Shown: positions 1-11,755, counted from the stretch's first letter. The stretch: DNA of 64,000 nucleotides from Lachancea kluyveri NRRL Y-12651 (GCA_000149225.2 CM000693.1:1240001-1304000); one strand, 5' to 3'. Translations and numbers: made by a program. Notes: a model not told the origin generated them from the letters alone.

Positions 1-1
1 T

Positions 2-1111
2 AATTCGCCTCGTCTAATTTTACCTCAAGTGTTATCTTCAACTCTATCACGAGCATGGTACACTTTTTACCAGCATAGATCTACCAGCCTACATGAGTTA
101 TTAAGCAATCATCTGGTTTATTACTTGGCAAATGCTATGACCATTTCTTCTAAAGATGAGGAAGTTAAGTTTCAGTACGCATACACCTTGGCCCAACAGA
201 GACAGATTGAGTTAGCAGTCAAATTTATTAAAAATGAAATTTTGGAAGCAAATCCTGAAAATTACAAATCCTGGCACCTGCTTGCGCTGTGTGAGTCTAT
301 CAAAGAAAACAAGGACACTGCCTTCAAGATTGTTTCTTCTGTGTTGCAAGCCATGCAAGAGGCGTACAATGAGAACAAGTTAGGAAAAAACGACAGATGG
401 CAATTTATTCACCTAAAGTTGACTCAATTAGGAATTATAGATGACATGTTTGGTGTAAATGATTCCTTAGAGCTACTACCTGAAGTTTTTGAGTTGTTCG
501 CTGATTTGTTCCCTGAAAGTGAGCAAATTAAGCTAGGTTCCGAACCCAACCAAACTAAGGAATACTTGTTACAAGCTATATGGCTATTTGCTTGCAAACT
601 TTACTTAAGGAATGGCAATTTTAAAGAGGCGCAAGATGCGTTGAAAGAATCGTTGAATGTCAAAACTGATTTCAAAAACCTCAACAATAATTTAGCTAGA
701 GGGTATCTATCACTGCAAGATAGAAACAGTGCTGCATTGACTGAGTTTGAATCCGTGCTTTTCTACGATCCTATGAACGTTGATGCCATTATCGGCTTTG
801 CTAAGTTGATCTTCCCCGAAGTCGGGGAAACGGCAGGTTATAAACAAAGTCCTCTGCAAACTCAGTATAAAACTGATCAAATATTTGCCAATGATGAAGA
901 CAGATCCGCTGCGTGTGCAAGTTTGAAATTGATGTTGGAGCAGGTTATCGAAAATTCTATTGATGGTTATCACTCGCCAGAGATCTGGTGGTACCTGTCC
1001 CAGATTTATGAACAGTACGGGGATTCTGACAGATTAGAGGATTCACTGTGGAATTGTGTTAAATTTGAGGAACTAGAACCAATTCGTGACTTTAAAAATT
1101 GTAATTTTTGA
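2..1111 (+). CDS. YPP1: Ypp1, TPR protein of the Stt4 PI4-kinase complex (C-terminal part)
   Basis: Only the last ~369 codons are in the window; the frame is open from base 2, so the start lies upstream and the ATG/GTG codons near the left edge are internal. Yeast Ypp1 is about 817 residues, so a bit under half is seen. The visible part is helical and TPR-like: one repeat region follows the DEEVKFQYAYTLAQ stretch, another covers LARGYLSLQDRNSAALTEFE, and the chain ends in a WWYLSQIYEQYGD repeat. Ypp1 (TTC7 family) acts with Efr3 to recruit the PI 4-kinase Stt4 to the plasma membrane and supports endocytosis. Its position left of PMT6 matches S. cerevisiae YGR198W-YGR199W, which supports the name. 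The edge truncation is the window boundary, not damage. Confidence 0.85.
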   Translation, partial: NSPRLILPQVLSSTLSRAWYTFYQHRSTSLHELLSNHLVYYLANAMTISSKDEEVKFQYAYTLAQQRQIELAVKFIKNEILEANPENYKSWHLLALCESIKENKDTAFKIVSSVLQAMQEAYNENKLGKNDRWQFIHLKLTQLGIIDDMFGVNDSLELLPEVFELFADLFPESEQIKLGSEPNQTKEYLLQAIWLFACKLYLRNGNFKEAQDALKESLNVKTDFKNLNNNLARGYLSLQDRNSAALTEFESVLFYDPMNVDAIIGFAKLIFPEVGETAGYKQSPLQTQYKTDQIFANDEDRSAACASLKLMLEQVIENSIDGYHSPEIWWYLSQIYEQYGDSDRLEDSLWNCVKFEELEPIRDFKNCNF

Positions 1112-1245
1112 ACTATATTTAAATAAGTAAACCTAAAAGTGAAGGATTGAACCTTTTTTTTTCCTGGTTTCAACCGAAATCATGGAAGGGCATCCATCAT
1201 TCAAATGTCGTAATATAAACTGGAAAGAATTATGGAAGGATATTT

Positions 1246-2199
1246 TTAAACTGTGACAGAATCGGCATAACATGGTTTACCCATTCTTCTGAAGTATTTT
1301 AGATGGTCAGAAATTTTTAATTTCAAAATTTTACCACTTTGCAAGTAGTTTGAATCGGTTAAGGAAGGCGTACTGTAGTCAGAAGAGTCATATTCGACTT
1401 GATTTTGTGTGACTGTGTAGGAATCTGCTTGATCAATTTGGAACTGGATACCTGCATGTCCATAGTCATTGCCTGGTGGCAAATATGGGACGATATCATG
1501 TTGCTGTACGACCCTAATGAAAGTATTGGTGACATATTCTCCAGCACCGACCTTAGCAGATGAAGACTCAACTGCAAATAAATTATTAACCCATTTATTA
1601 AAATCATCATTACCCATTCTCAGTCCCCCGTATGTAATCACTGATGGTTTGTAGCCCAGTAACTGTAATTCGATGCCCATCAACAGAGCGTAACCACCAC
1701 CCAATGAATGGCCTGTAACAATGATTTCATAATCGGAATAGCTTTTTGCTGTGTTTTTCAGAGTTCCAACGATTTTCGTAAAGACCTTTTTAAAAGCTTC
1801 GTAAGCTCCCTTGTGAACCTTACAGGTGCCATCGCAGCTGGCAGAAGCCGACAGTGGGGAATAAGAATTTTGGGCAAAATCTACATCAACAATCCAATCT
1901 GCAATATCACTAGTGCCTCTGAAACTGACAATGATCTGCTTGGAGGTTGTGTTAACAGCAATGAAGGCGTCTCCAGATAGCGCAAGATTGATAAAGGTAG
2001 GAGTAAATACACCTGCCATTACTAACCCTTCATGCTCCAAGTAGTCCTTGCCCTTTTGAAACAAAGATGGGAAAATGTATCTATCAAGGCAATATGCAGA
2101 ATTTGCATAGAAAGAGTCATGTTGTAGTGTATCAAATAATTCCGTGGAGAAACCAGAGACCAAAGTGATCAAAGAAAGGAAAATTAATCTAAATCTCAT
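1246..2199 (-). CDS. Secreted class 3 lipase (LIH1-like)
   Basis: The 317-residue protein starts with a hydrophobic secretion signal (about residues 1-19, cleavage plausible near VSGFS). It has the alpha/beta-hydrolase lipase (class 3) core: the oxyanion region VSFRGTSD (about 91-98) and the nucleophile elbow GHSLGG with Ser165. Asp235 (in QHDIVP) and His299 (in SDHLKYF) are the likely triad partners. Two cysteines at 122 and 126 may pair. The closest yeast relative I recognise is the putative lipase Lih1 (YJR107W), but S. cerevisiae has no gene at this place between YPP1 and PMT6, so orthology is not certain. Probable role: extracellular or secretory-pathway ester hydrolysis. Substrate is unknown. 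The start is the only early ATG giving a signal peptide. Confidence 0.85.
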   Translation of the reverse strand: MRFRLIFLSLITLVSGFSTELFDTLQHDSFYANSAYCLDRYIFPSLFQKGKDYLEHEGLVMAGVFTPTFINLALSGDAFIAVNTTSKQIIVSFRGTSDIADWIVDVDFAQNSYSPLSASASCDGTCKVHKGAYEAFKKVFTKIVGTLKNTAKSYSDYEIIVTGHSLGGGYALLMGIELQLLGYKPSVITYGGLRMGNDDFNKWVNNLFAVESSSAKVGAGEYVTNTFIRVVQQHDIVPYLPPGNDYGHAGIQFQIDQADSYTVTQNQVEYDSSDYSTPSLTDSNYLQSGKILKLKISDHLKYFRRMGKPCYADSVTV

Positions 2200-3117
2200 T
2201 ATTATTCGATACTATACTCCAATCATCTTGGACATATAATAGCACACCGAATAAAATGACATTTATATACGCTTTCGTTTGACACAATAGACTGAACAGG
2301 ACGCGAAGACAAAATGTTGGTTATTATTTCAGCTTCGAATAGCTGGGCTTGCCAGCTATTCAGGGAACAATACGATTCCAGGTGCGCTGTGGAATCTCAT
2401 TTTGCAGCAATGGCACGATGATTACTGGCAGTTGTACTTACCAAGCACTGCGGTTTGACGAGTGGAAATAATATGACGCTAACAATTGAGGTGCAAACCT
2501 CACGCTACTACCACTGTGAAAGAGAAGGAAGCGTGTACGATGTAGTTCAGAGGTCTTTTGTCAAACTATCCTGTAAAGGTAAACACGAAATTTTTAGTGT
2601 TTACATAACAACCAGGTCAGAATATTAGTGGCATGACACCTCAATCGAATACTAATGTAGATGTACAACGACATTCTCGTTTTTATTATACGGCTTGTAT
2701 ACCATCCATGGAAACAGATGTAGCATTGGTTTTGTTGGATTTTATCTTAAGCTTTTTAGCTGCACTAAAACGAACTACCGGGTGTGTATTTTCCGCACGA
2801 CAAGGGCTCGTTAAAGTGCAGTGTGTCAGGTGCTCGAGTATGTTGTTTGAGAGACCATTGATTACTCTTGAAGGAAGTTGGGCATCGGGGGTATATCCGG
2901 TTACCTGTGTCACTCAGTGTTCAATATATGTTTTGTAACTTCGAGGAATCATATGCTTGCATTTTCAGAGTGTTTAAGCTAGATGTTGATGGACGGCTGA
3001 GTTTTCACGTTCCGCGACAGGATGTAGTTTGTTGAGTACGCTATGTCGCAACGGGTTTCCGTGTACAGACAACAGTAAGCATATATCCGAAGTGGCAGAC
3101 TACAAAAGCAATCCTTG
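2200..3117. other. Divergent intergenic region, lipase / PMT6
   Basis: About 0.9 kb of upstream sequence for both the leftward lipase and the rightward PMT6. Small open frames occur on both strands (for example 2633-2938 plus and 2686-2913 minus), but they overlap each other, have no family features and look like chance frames. I see no RNA gene or repeat. Confidence 0.6.
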
Positions 3118-5400
3118 ATGCGGTCTTCAGGTTTTCTACCTAAATCTTCAAACCTCAATCTTAGGGAAAGGAGAAAGCATTTTGAATCTGATGAGAAGAT
3201 TTTAGTCGACCAGCAACAGGACGAAGTCTGCAATGATGAATTTCACGAGAAATTGGAGAGAACCGCTGAACAGACTTCCAAGGCACAGAGAGTAGGCCTA
3301 TTCCAGTTTACCGAGAGTATCTTGGGTCCTGTCTTACTCACTCTGTTATCTTTCTATCTCAGATTTGGGGGTATAGATAAGAATTCGGATGTAGTTTGGG
3401 ATGAGGCCCACTTCGGTAAGTTCGGTTCATACTATATCAAACATGAATTCTACCACGATGTTCATCCACCTTTAGGCAAAATGTTAATTGGCTTAAGTGA
3501 ATTTCTAGCTGGTTTTGATGGTGATTTTGCGTTTGATTCCGGTAGCAGTTATCCTGATGGCCTCGACTTTAAGTTTATGAGACAGTTTAATGCGACTTTT
3601 GGAGCATTATGTGTCCCAATTGTTTATTTTACAGCTAAGGAGATGGGTTTTAGTCTTCTTACAACTTACTTAGTCAGTCTTATGGTTGCTTTGGAACACT
3701 CCTACATCGCTTTATCAAAATTCATCCTGTTGGACTCCATTCTGTTGTTTTTCACAATAACTACATTCTACTGCCTAGTTAAAGTCCACAACTTAAGGAA
3801 GAGGCAATTAACAAGAAAGTGGTCACTTTGGATGCTTCTTACCGGTTTCTCCATTGGTTGTGTTTGTTCCGTGAAATGGGTTGGTCTGTTTGTGACAATA
3901 GTTGTCGGATTTTATACTCTTGTAGATCTCTTTTCTCATCATTGCAATAAAGAAATGAAGAGGTTAAAGTACTACAGACATTGGGTCATTAGAGTTTTAA
4001 ACCTAATTTTGATCCCCTTCATGGTTTATTTGTTTTGTTTCAAGATCCATTTCACTCTTCTATATAAGTCAGGCACAGGAGATGCTTCTACAAACACCCT
4101 GTTTCAGGTCAATTTGGAAGGTACAAAGATTGCACCAAGTCCACGGGATGTTGCTTATGGTTCTGAAGTAACCATCAGATCGCATGGTTTAAGTCCCAAT
4201 TTGTTACATTCACATGTACAAAAATATCCGGAAGGGTCTCGTCAACGTCAGGTTACTGGATATGGTCACTCCGACAATAACAATAACTGGGTTTTCAAAA
4301 CTTCTCGATTCTCGGATTTGGGCCTGGATGAAAATGGATTGCTTGATGGTGAGCCAGTTATGATCAAAGATGGTACTGAAGTGAGGTTGTTGCACAAAAA
4401 TACGGGTTCGAACTTACACACTCATGAGATTGCTTCACATGTCTCAAAGGGCAACTTTGAGGTTTCTGGGTATGGTAGTGATGATTCTGGTGATGAGAAA
4501 GATAACTGGATTGTTGAGATCGTGGAACAATTGGATTCTGCGAATCCAAATTTCAGTAAGGAGGATCCTCAAATTTTACACCCCTTGTCCACCAGTTTTA
4601 GACTAAGAAATAAAGTTATGGGCTGCTATTTGGCATCAACTGGGTTGTCTTATCCGACTTGGGGCTTTAAACAAGCAGAAATTGTCTGCAAAAGTTCTTG
4701 GAGTAAGAGGGACAAATCTACTTGGTGGAATATCGAAGACCATTGGAATAGCAACTTAGAGATTCCTGAAGACTACGTTCCACCTAAATCTAAATTTTGG
4801 GCAGATTTTGTTTTGATCAATTTTGCGATGGCTTCTTCGAATAACGCTTTGGTACCAGACGAGGACAAGTACGATAACCTGGCTAGCAAGGCATGGGAAT
4901 GGCCTACCCTTCATGTTGGCCTAAGAATGTGTGGCTGGTCTAGTAGAGTAGTCAGGTACTTTCTATTAGGCTCGCCATTTAATACCTGGATTTCTACATT
5001 GTCGTTGTTTGCCTTTATTCTGATTGTGTTGAGCTTGGCCTATAAATGGAGGAGGCAGTCTATCTCTTTCACTGAAGATGAACTATGGACACTAGCCATG
5101 CGAGGTGGGTTTCCTTTCATTTCATGGGCTTTCCACTACTTACCATTTGTTTTTATGGGAAGAGTAACATATGTGCACCACTACGTTCCAGCATTATATT
5201 TTGCAATTTTGGTTTTTGGATTTGTCGTCGACTACACTCTAACCAACACCAAATCATTCGTGAAATATTCAGTTTATTTTGCCCTGTTTTTTGGATGTAC
5301 TTACATTTACATATTGTTTGCTCCGATCGCACAGGGCTTAGAAGGCCCTGGTACTAACTATCGACACTTGCAATGGCTTTCAACGTGGAAAATTGTGTAA
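3118..5400 (+). CDS. PMT6: Protein O-mannosyltransferase Pmt6
   Basis: A 760-residue ER membrane enzyme that transfers mannose from dolichyl-phosphate-mannose to Ser/Thr of secretory proteins. The N-terminal luminal loop carries the PMT catalytic motif VVWDEAHFGKF (Asp-Glu at about 95-96) and YHDVHPPLGK. Several membrane spans follow (residues ~65-310). A luminal block of MIR repeats spans ~330-520 (RSHGLSPNLLHSH, RLLHKNTGSNLHTHE) and a C-terminal group of spans ~620-760. The length matches yeast Pmt6 (759). An in-frame TTG lies just upstream; the ATG at 3118 is chosen as start. Order YPP1-PMT6-ELP2 is the same as in S. cerevisiae apart from the inserted lipase, which separates Pmt6 from the other PMT paralogues. 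Confidence 0.93.
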   Translation: MRSSGFLPKSSNLNLRERRKHFESDEKILVDQQQDEVCNDEFHEKLERTAEQTSKAQRVGLFQFTESILGPVLLTLLSFYLRFGGIDKNSDVVWDEAHFGKFGSYYIKHEFYHDVHPPLGKMLIGLSEFLAGFDGDFAFDSGSSYPDGLDFKFMRQFNATFGALCVPIVYFTAKEMGFSLLTTYLVSLMVALEHSYIALSKFILLDSILLFFTITTFYCLVKVHNLRKRQLTRKWSLWMLLTGFSIGCVCSVKWVGLFVTIVVGFYTLVDLFSHHCNKEMKRLKYYRHWVIRVLNLILIPFMVYLFCFKIHFTLLYKSGTGDASTNTLFQVNLEGTKIAPSPRDVAYGSEVTIRSHGLSPNLLHSHVQKYPEGSRQRQVTGYGHSDNNNNWVFKTSRFSDLGLDENGLLDGEPVMIKDGTEVRLLHKNTGSNLHTHEIASHVSKGNFEVSGYGSDDSGDEKDNWIVEIVEQLDSANPNFSKEDPQILHPLSTSFRLRNKVMGCYLASTGLSYPTWGFKQAEIVCKSSWSKRDKSTWWNIEDHWNSNLEIPEDYVPPKSKFWADFVLINFAMASSNNALVPDEDKYDNLASKAWEWPTLHVGLRMCGWSSRVVRYFLLGSPFNTWISTLSLFAFILIVLSLAYKWRRQSISFTEDELWTLAMRGGFPFISWAFHYLPFVFMGRVTYVHHYVPALYFAILVFGFVVDYTLTNTKSFVKYSVYFALFFGCTYIYILFAPIAQGLEGPGTNYRHLQWLSTWKIV

Positions 5401-5499
5401 TCGTTTCATTTTTTTATATCCCTAGGACATCATTAATGTGAGTAAGTATGAGTGTTAAATTAGAGAATTAAATACCAGAAAGAGATAGTTATGTGAGTT

Positions 5500-7869
5500 C
5501 TATATGTGCAACTTGCTCTTTTCAATAGAGTAAATACGAGTGGATGTGTCTGCGCTAGCAACACCCAATAAAAGACTGTTATCCTGTTGTAAATGGCTCC
5601 ACCTTAATCTAGAGATCTTATCAGCGGGTGTGATTGCAGCATCAAGTTCAAGAATTCTGTGAAAAACTTCGTTGTATGCATAAATGTGGATAGCGCCGCT
5701 TTCAAATCCCAGTGCGATAGCTAAGTGGCCGTTGAATAGGGAGTCATGAACAGAGATAGCTGTTATTGGTTCTTTGAACCTCAAGGAGTTTTCCAGCGAG
5801 TATGTTTTTTGATCTTCACTAAACTTCCAGATTTTGATGGTTTTATCCCTTGATGCGGTAACAAAAGCATCACCAAATTCTAATGGAGTCCACTCACAGT
5901 CCCAAATAATTCTTGTATGCGGTTTGTCGTTTTTGTACTTCAGCTCAAAAGTGTCAGACTCCATGTTTCTTTCCCATACAGCCCATTGTCTGTCTCTACT
6001 GACACTTAGTAAGTGCTTGTTATCCTTAGAAAATTTTAGCCTTGTGATAGTCAAGTTATGAAAAGCTAAATTTGGCTTCTGTTGTAACCAAGACTTGGTG
6101 TCAAAGATTCTGATCACCGCGTGCTGAGCATTATTGGATCTACAGGCAGAGGCTACTAACTTCTTGTCGGGACTGACGTCTAAGCAAGAAATTTCATAGC
6201 CATGACCATACAACTTTTCAGTTTCTGGCCACAGTGTGTGCCTTTGTAGTTGATCTTCTAAGGGTGGGCCTGTTAGTTGTGACAAAATTTCAAAAGAAAT
6301 GTTCTTTGTTTCATTAGTTTCCCTTGAATCTGGGTCCTCCTCTTCTTCATCTGTATTATCATCAGCAGTAGCCTTGTTGGACAACCCTAGAGCGGGCAAT
6401 GCAGCAGAATCGACCATTTCAGAAGCGTCTTCAATTGGGACACCGGCAAACTTATTTAGCAATTGTGCAACACCCTTTGGTTCATCAAAAGCCCTCAGAA
6501 CTTTTTCATCACCACCACTAACAAATCTAGTATTAGAAATTGGTTCAACACAAACCATATCATAGCCATGTATTTGGGGTCTAGCAAATTCAGACCATGT
6601 CTTCTGCTTTCTTTTTTCACCAGTGCTATTGTAAATCCATTGGGAATACAATCTAGTCGTCTGATCCAGAGAGGTTGAGAGCAAGTACTCCCCATTTAAA
6701 GACCATGCAACATCAGTAACTTTGTTGCTAGCACCAGTAATTCCTAAGCTCTGGTCCCAGGTACTGTTGTCGGTAGAGCACCAAACCCTCCAAGAGCCAG
6801 TCTTACCATTGGTCAAAATGTACTCTTTATCTTCGTGAGAAAACCAATTACAAGACCAAAACCCACCAGAAGAGCCTGTAGCAGTGGACGCACCCTTGGA
6901 AGAAAGCTCACCAAGTCTAGAGGCACAAACCCAAATACCACATGCTTCATCTGGTTCCCATACCATAACTGCGGTGTCGGCAGTAGATGCAAGTAGCTGC
7001 AACCTAGTTTCGTGCCATTGCAATGAAGAAATCCAATCGTCGTGGCCCATGATTAAAGCCTCAAAGTTGATTGCAACCCTCAAGTCCGGGGTAATGTTAA
7101 ACTTATATTGCTTATTGCTCAAAAGGCTTAGCCTATTTTCATCCTCGTCCGAATTGTCGATCAAACCATTGGTTCTGATTCTCCATAGTCTGATATAGCG
7201 GTCTTGAGACCCACTTGCTAACAGAAAGCTACCTTCAGATTCTTTGCGAAAGACTAAACTCTTAATCCAGTCTTCGTGGCCCTCTAGTACAGCGGCAAGA
7301 CCGCAATTTTTGATAAGAATATCTTCATTGTTTTCGATCACAAAGGAATAGATGAAGATGTTAACACTGGTACCGCCAACTGCTAAAATGTAATGATCAG
7401 CTTCAATAGATTGCAGTGCTAGGTTTAAGGGGTAGACACCTTTTTGAACGTTTAATTCGTGAGATAGTTCATATTTTTCAGTGGAACTAGCGGTCCAGAT
7501 AGAAATGGATCCATCTGCGCAACCTACAGCAAATATTTGAGGTAAAGCAGTCAACGTGGTTATTGTATGCTTATGATGATTGATAATTTGAATACATTCC
7601 AAAAAATCATCTGAGAATCTCCAAATTCTAACCTGAAAGTCTTCAGAGGCAGTTAAAAGCAGGTTTGTTGCTGGGATAAACCTGGCGCACGTTACTTCAG
7701 CATTGTGGCCTTTTAGAGTAGCATATACACCACGATGTGTCTTGTCCATAGGTTTCCATAAAGCGATGGTCTTTCCCGCACCAAAAGCAAGAATCTTGCG
7801 ATCCCTGTTAAAATCGCTGACTTGTATTTGTCTATTAGCCCCGATAAATATAGCTTCTGCCGTAGCCAT
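5500..7869 (-). CDS. ELP2: Elongator subunit Elp2, WD40 protein
   Basis: The 789-residue protein is built of WD40 repeats along its full length (for example LKGHNAEVTCARF near 52, LEGHEDWIKSLVF, MGHDDWISSLQW, YGHGYEISCLDV), consistent with two seven-bladed propellers. Yeast Elp2 is 788 residues and is the scaffold of the Elp123 half of Elongator, which modifies wobble uridines in tRNA (mcm5/ncm5). An acidic loop (about residues 505-520, DNTDEEEEDPDSRE) sits between repeats. It is convergent with PMT6, only ~100 bp apart, as in S. cerevisiae YGR199W-YGR200C. The start ATG is the first in frame and precedes the first blade directly. Confidence 0.94.
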   Translation of the reverse strand: MATAEAIFIGANRQIQVSDFNRDRKILAFGAGKTIALWKPMDKTHRGVYATLKGHNAEVTCARFIPATNLLLTASEDFQVRIWRFSDDFLECIQIINHHKHTITTLTALPQIFAVGCADGSISIWTASSTEKYELSHELNVQKGVYPLNLALQSIEADHYILAVGGTSVNIFIYSFVIENNEDILIKNCGLAAVLEGHEDWIKSLVFRKESEGSFLLASGSQDRYIRLWRIRTNGLIDNSDEDENRLSLLSNKQYKFNITPDLRVAINFEALIMGHDDWISSLQWHETRLQLLASTADTAVMVWEPDEACGIWVCASRLGELSSKGASTATGSSGGFWSCNWFSHEDKEYILTNGKTGSWRVWCSTDNSTWDQSLGITGASNKVTDVAWSLNGEYLLSTSLDQTTRLYSQWIYNSTGEKRKQKTWSEFARPQIHGYDMVCVEPISNTRFVSGGDEKVLRAFDEPKGVAQLLNKFAGVPIEDASEMVDSAALPALGLSNKATADDNTDEEEEDPDSRETNETKNISFEILSQLTGPPLEDQLQRHTLWPETEKLYGHGYEISCLDVSPDKKLVASACRSNNAQHAVIRIFDTKSWLQQKPNLAFHNLTITRLKFSKDNKHLLSVSRDRQWAVWERNMESDTFELKYKNDKPHTRIIWDCEWTPLEFGDAFVTASRDKTIKIWKFSEDQKTYSLENSLRFKEPITAISVHDSLFNGHLAIALGFESGAIHIYAYNEVFHRILELDAAITPADKISRLRWSHLQQDNSLLLGVASADTSTRIYSIEKSKLHI

Positions 7870-8266
7870 GGTGGATACACTGTTGGTTTATTTGATGAGA
7901 TGAGATAAAATAACGAGCATCTCGGGATTTAAAATTTTTCATTTTCTCGACAAAAAAACCTGGCATGTGCACGTGACCAATTTTTCTCAAAATGTGGGTT
8001 ATAAAAGGTGTATGCATGCTCAAAAGCATAGTGAAAGCATAGTGAAAGTGTAGATTGTTGTGCTAGAGTTCAAGCAAACGTGTCTTTAAAATAAACCGTC
8101 CATTCAATGGACTGTTGTTTATGCCCTTAATATATATACATCAAATAAATAAATATGGAAAACCCAGTAGAAAGTATACGTCCAATAAAAAAAATGAGAT
8201 GACATTTCAGCTTGTCATGTTGATAAGGAAAGCACGTTCCTTATGAAGTGTTCACAAAATTTGTGA
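7870..8266. other. Intergenic: ILV3 3' end and ELP2 promoter
   Basis: About 400 bp between two leftward genes. It has an AT-rich ILV3 terminator region (poly-A/T near 8130-8190) and a short imperfect tandem repeat GCATAGTGAAA near 8026-8048. No gene is visible. Confidence 0.5.
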
Positions 8267-10033
8267 TTAATTTTCACCGTCCAAGACACAACCGTGGGAA
8301 GCATCAGAGACCAACTTGGCATATTTAGACAAAGTACCTCTAGTGTAACGTGGAGGAGGAGCAGTCCATTGTGCCTTACGATCAGCCAATTCTTGTTCAG
8401 AGACCAACAAGTCGATCTTGTTGTTGTCGGCGTCGATAATGATTTCATCACCATCCTTCACCAAACCAATTGGACCACCTTGAGCGGCTTCTGGAACAAT
8501 GTGACCAATCAAGAAACCATGAGAACCACCAGAGAATCTACCATCAGTCAACAAAGCAACATCCTTACCTAGACCATAACCCATCAAAGCGGAAGATGGC
8601 TTTAACATTTCTGGCATACCTGGACCACCTCTTGGGCCCTCATATCTGATAACGACAACAGTCTTTTCACCTTTCTTGATTTCGCCTTTTTCCAAAGCGT
8701 GGATGAAAGCTTCTTCTTCTTCGAAGACACGAGCCTTACCCTTGAAGTAAGTACCTTCCTTACCAGTAATCTTACCAACAGAACCACCTGGAGCCAAAGA
8801 ACCGTACAAGATTTGTAAATGACCTTGAGGCTTGATTGGTTGGGAGACTGGTCTGATGATGTCTTGACCATCTGGTAGACTAGCACTCTTAGCGGCACGT
8901 TCTTTCAAAGTGTCACCGGTGACAGTGATGGTGTCACCATGCAAGAAACCCTCATCGTACAAGAACTTGATGACGGCTTGAGTACCACCAACCTTGATCA
9001 GGTCAGCCATCACGTACTTACCAGAAGGTTTGAAGTCACCTAGCAATGGAGTCTTGTCGCTGATTCTTTGGAAATCGTCTGGAGTAATCTTGACACCAGC
9101 GGAATGAGCGATGGCAATCAAATGTAAAACGGCATTGGTAGAACCACCGGTAGCAACGACATAAGTGATGGCGTTTTCAAAGGCTTGCTTGGTCAAGATA
9201 TCACGTGGGGTGATACCTAGCTCCATAGTTTTCTTGATTGCTTCACCAACGTTGTCACACTCGTCCAACTTTTGGGCAGAGATGGCTGGGAAAGCAGAAG
9301 AGTTTGGCAAAGTTAAACCCAAAACTTCGGCGGCAGAAGCCATGGTGTTGGCAGTGTACATACCACCGCAAGCACCAGGGCCTGGACAAGCGTGTTGAAC
9401 AACATCGGATCTTTCTTTTTCAGTGAATTCCTTGGACAAGAATTGGCCGTAAGATTGGAAGGCAGAGACAACATCGATGTTTTGAGGAATCTTAGAGGAA
9501 CCACAAGTTGGGGAACCTGGCATGATGGTACCACCGTAAACCATGATGGAAGGTCTGTTGTGTCTACCCATAGCCATGATAACACCTGGCATGTTCTTGT
9601 CACAAGATGGGATTGCAATGTTTGCATCGTAGTGCTGAGCCATCATGATAGTTTCGAAAGAGTCAGCGATAATTTCTCTACTTTGCAAAGAGTATCTCAT
9701 ACCCTTGGTACCCATGGAGATACCATCGGAGACACCGATGGTGTTGAACTGCATACCTTTCATACCAGCCTTTTCAACAGAAGCAGTAATTCTATCGTTT
9801 AGGTCCAACAAGTGCATGTTACAAGGATTACCAGACCACCAACATGAACCGACACCGACTTGGGCCTTGCTGAAGTCCTCGGTTTTGAAACCGGTAGCAT
9901 ACAACATGGCTTGAGAGGCACCTTGGTCCTTTGGCTCGGTGATGATGTAAGAGTATTTGTTCAACTTCTTAGCAGCATTCCTAGTTGTGGAAAAGTTTCT
10001 AGCACCAGTGGCGCTTCTAGAAAGTAAACCCAT
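8267..10033 (-). CDS. ILV3: Mitochondrial dihydroxyacid dehydratase
   Basis: A 588-residue enzyme of the IlvD/Edd family. It converts 2,3-dihydroxy-isovalerate and -methylvalerate to the 2-oxo acids, the third common step of valine and isoleucine synthesis (and on to leucine). Residues 1-~22 (Arg/Ser/Thr-rich, no acids) form a mitochondrial presequence. Iron-sulfur ligands are visible: Cys71 (GNPCNMHL), Cys144 (SCDKNMPG) and Cys222 ([11 protein letters not shown]). Codon choice is strongly biased, suggesting high expression. S. cerevisiae ILV3 is YJR016C on chromosome X, while its neighbours ELP2 and PCT1 are on chromosome VII: an interleaved ancestral order. The upstream region carries Leu3 and Gcn4 sites, annotated separately. 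Confidence 0.96.
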   Translation of the reverse strand: MGLLSRSATGARNFSTTRNAAKKLNKYSYIITEPKDQGASQAMLYATGFKTEDFSKAQVGVGSCWWSGNPCNMHLLDLNDRITASVEKAGMKGMQFNTIGVSDGISMGTKGMRYSLQSREIIADSFETIMMAQHYDANIAIPSCDKNMPGVIMAMGRHNRPSIMVYGGTIMPGSPTCGSSKIPQNIDVVSAFQSYGQFLSKEFTEKERSDVVQHACPGPGACGGMYTANTMASAAEVLGLTLPNSSAFPAISAQKLDECDNVGEAIKKTMELGITPRDILTKQAFENAITYVVATGGSTNAVLHLIAIAHSAGVKITPDDFQRISDKTPLLGDFKPSGKYVMADLIKVGGTQAVIKFLYDEGFLHGDTITVTGDTLKERAAKSASLPDGQDIIRPVSQPIKPQGHLQILYGSLAPGGSVGKITGKEGTYFKGKARVFEEEEAFIHALEKGEIKKGEKTVVVIRYEGPRGGPGMPEMLKPSSALMGYGLGKDVALLTDGRFSGGSHGFLIGHIVPEAAQGGPIGLVKDGDEIIIDADNNKIDLLVSEQELADRKAQWTAPPPRYTRGTLSKYAKLVSDASHGCVLDGEN

Positions 10034-10119
10034 TATTGGTGTGCAATAACAATAATAATAATAATGTGATGAGGTCTAAAAAGCAGTATAAAGCACCTTG
10101 ATTTTCAACAGGTACAGCC

Positions 10120-10127
10120 TTTTTATA
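10120..10127 (-). promoter_or_regulatory. TATA box of ILV3
   Basis: On the minus strand this reads TATAAAAA, about 90 bp upstream of the ILV3 ATG, a typical yeast TATA distance. Confidence 0.6.
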
Positions 10128-10158
10128 CTGGCTGGGAGCTACCAGGCAGGCATCGGGT

Positions 10159-10165
10159 TGAGTCA
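10159..10165. promoter_or_regulatory. Gcn4 site upstream of ILV3
   Basis: TGAGTCA is an exact Gcn4 (general amino-acid control) site, about 125 bp upstream of ILV3 and just beyond its TATA box. It fits amino-acid starvation induction of this pathway. Confidence 0.7.
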
Positions 10166-10221
10166 GACCAGCAGCAAGAGACTGGAAAAATTTTTCAGCA
10201 TCCACTATGTTTGGCGACAGA

Positions 10222-10231
10222 CCGGAACCGG
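10222..10231. promoter_or_regulatory. Leu3 site upstream of ILV3
   Basis: CCGGAACCGG is the palindromic Leu3 element (CCG-N4-CGG), about 190 bp upstream of ILV3. Leu3 is activated by alpha-isopropylmalate and controls branched-chain amino-acid genes in yeast, so the site and the gene function agree. Confidence 0.75.
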
Positions 10232-10296
10232 CGAAACGTGTAAAGGAGAGAACATTTTCGTTGTATGTGATTTTCCTATTTATATCACATGATATA

Positions 10297-10334
10297 CACG
10301 TGATCATGTTTATGATTAGGGGTTTGGTCACGTG
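10297..10334. promoter_or_regulatory. Pair of CACGTG E-boxes between ILV3 and PCT1
   Basis: CACGTG occurs at 10297-10302 and 10329-10334. These are consensus sites for bHLH factors such as Cbf1 or Pho4; related Ino2/Ino4 boxes control phospholipid genes. They lie 120-160 bp upstream of PCT1, in the 420-bp divergent region. Which factor binds cannot be told from sequence. Confidence 0.5.
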
Positions 10335-10417
10335 TATTTGTGGCAGCATGTGCCCCGAATAATATAAAGAATTTTCATCTGTGGCAGCAACACAATTCAC
10401 ATGCTGTCTTTTCCTAA

Positions 10418-11755
<1,338 letters not shown>

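Noticed and set aside
2633-2938. 101-codon open frame between lipase and PMT6
   Set aside because: No family features, overlapped by an antisense frame, and located in a divergent promoter region.
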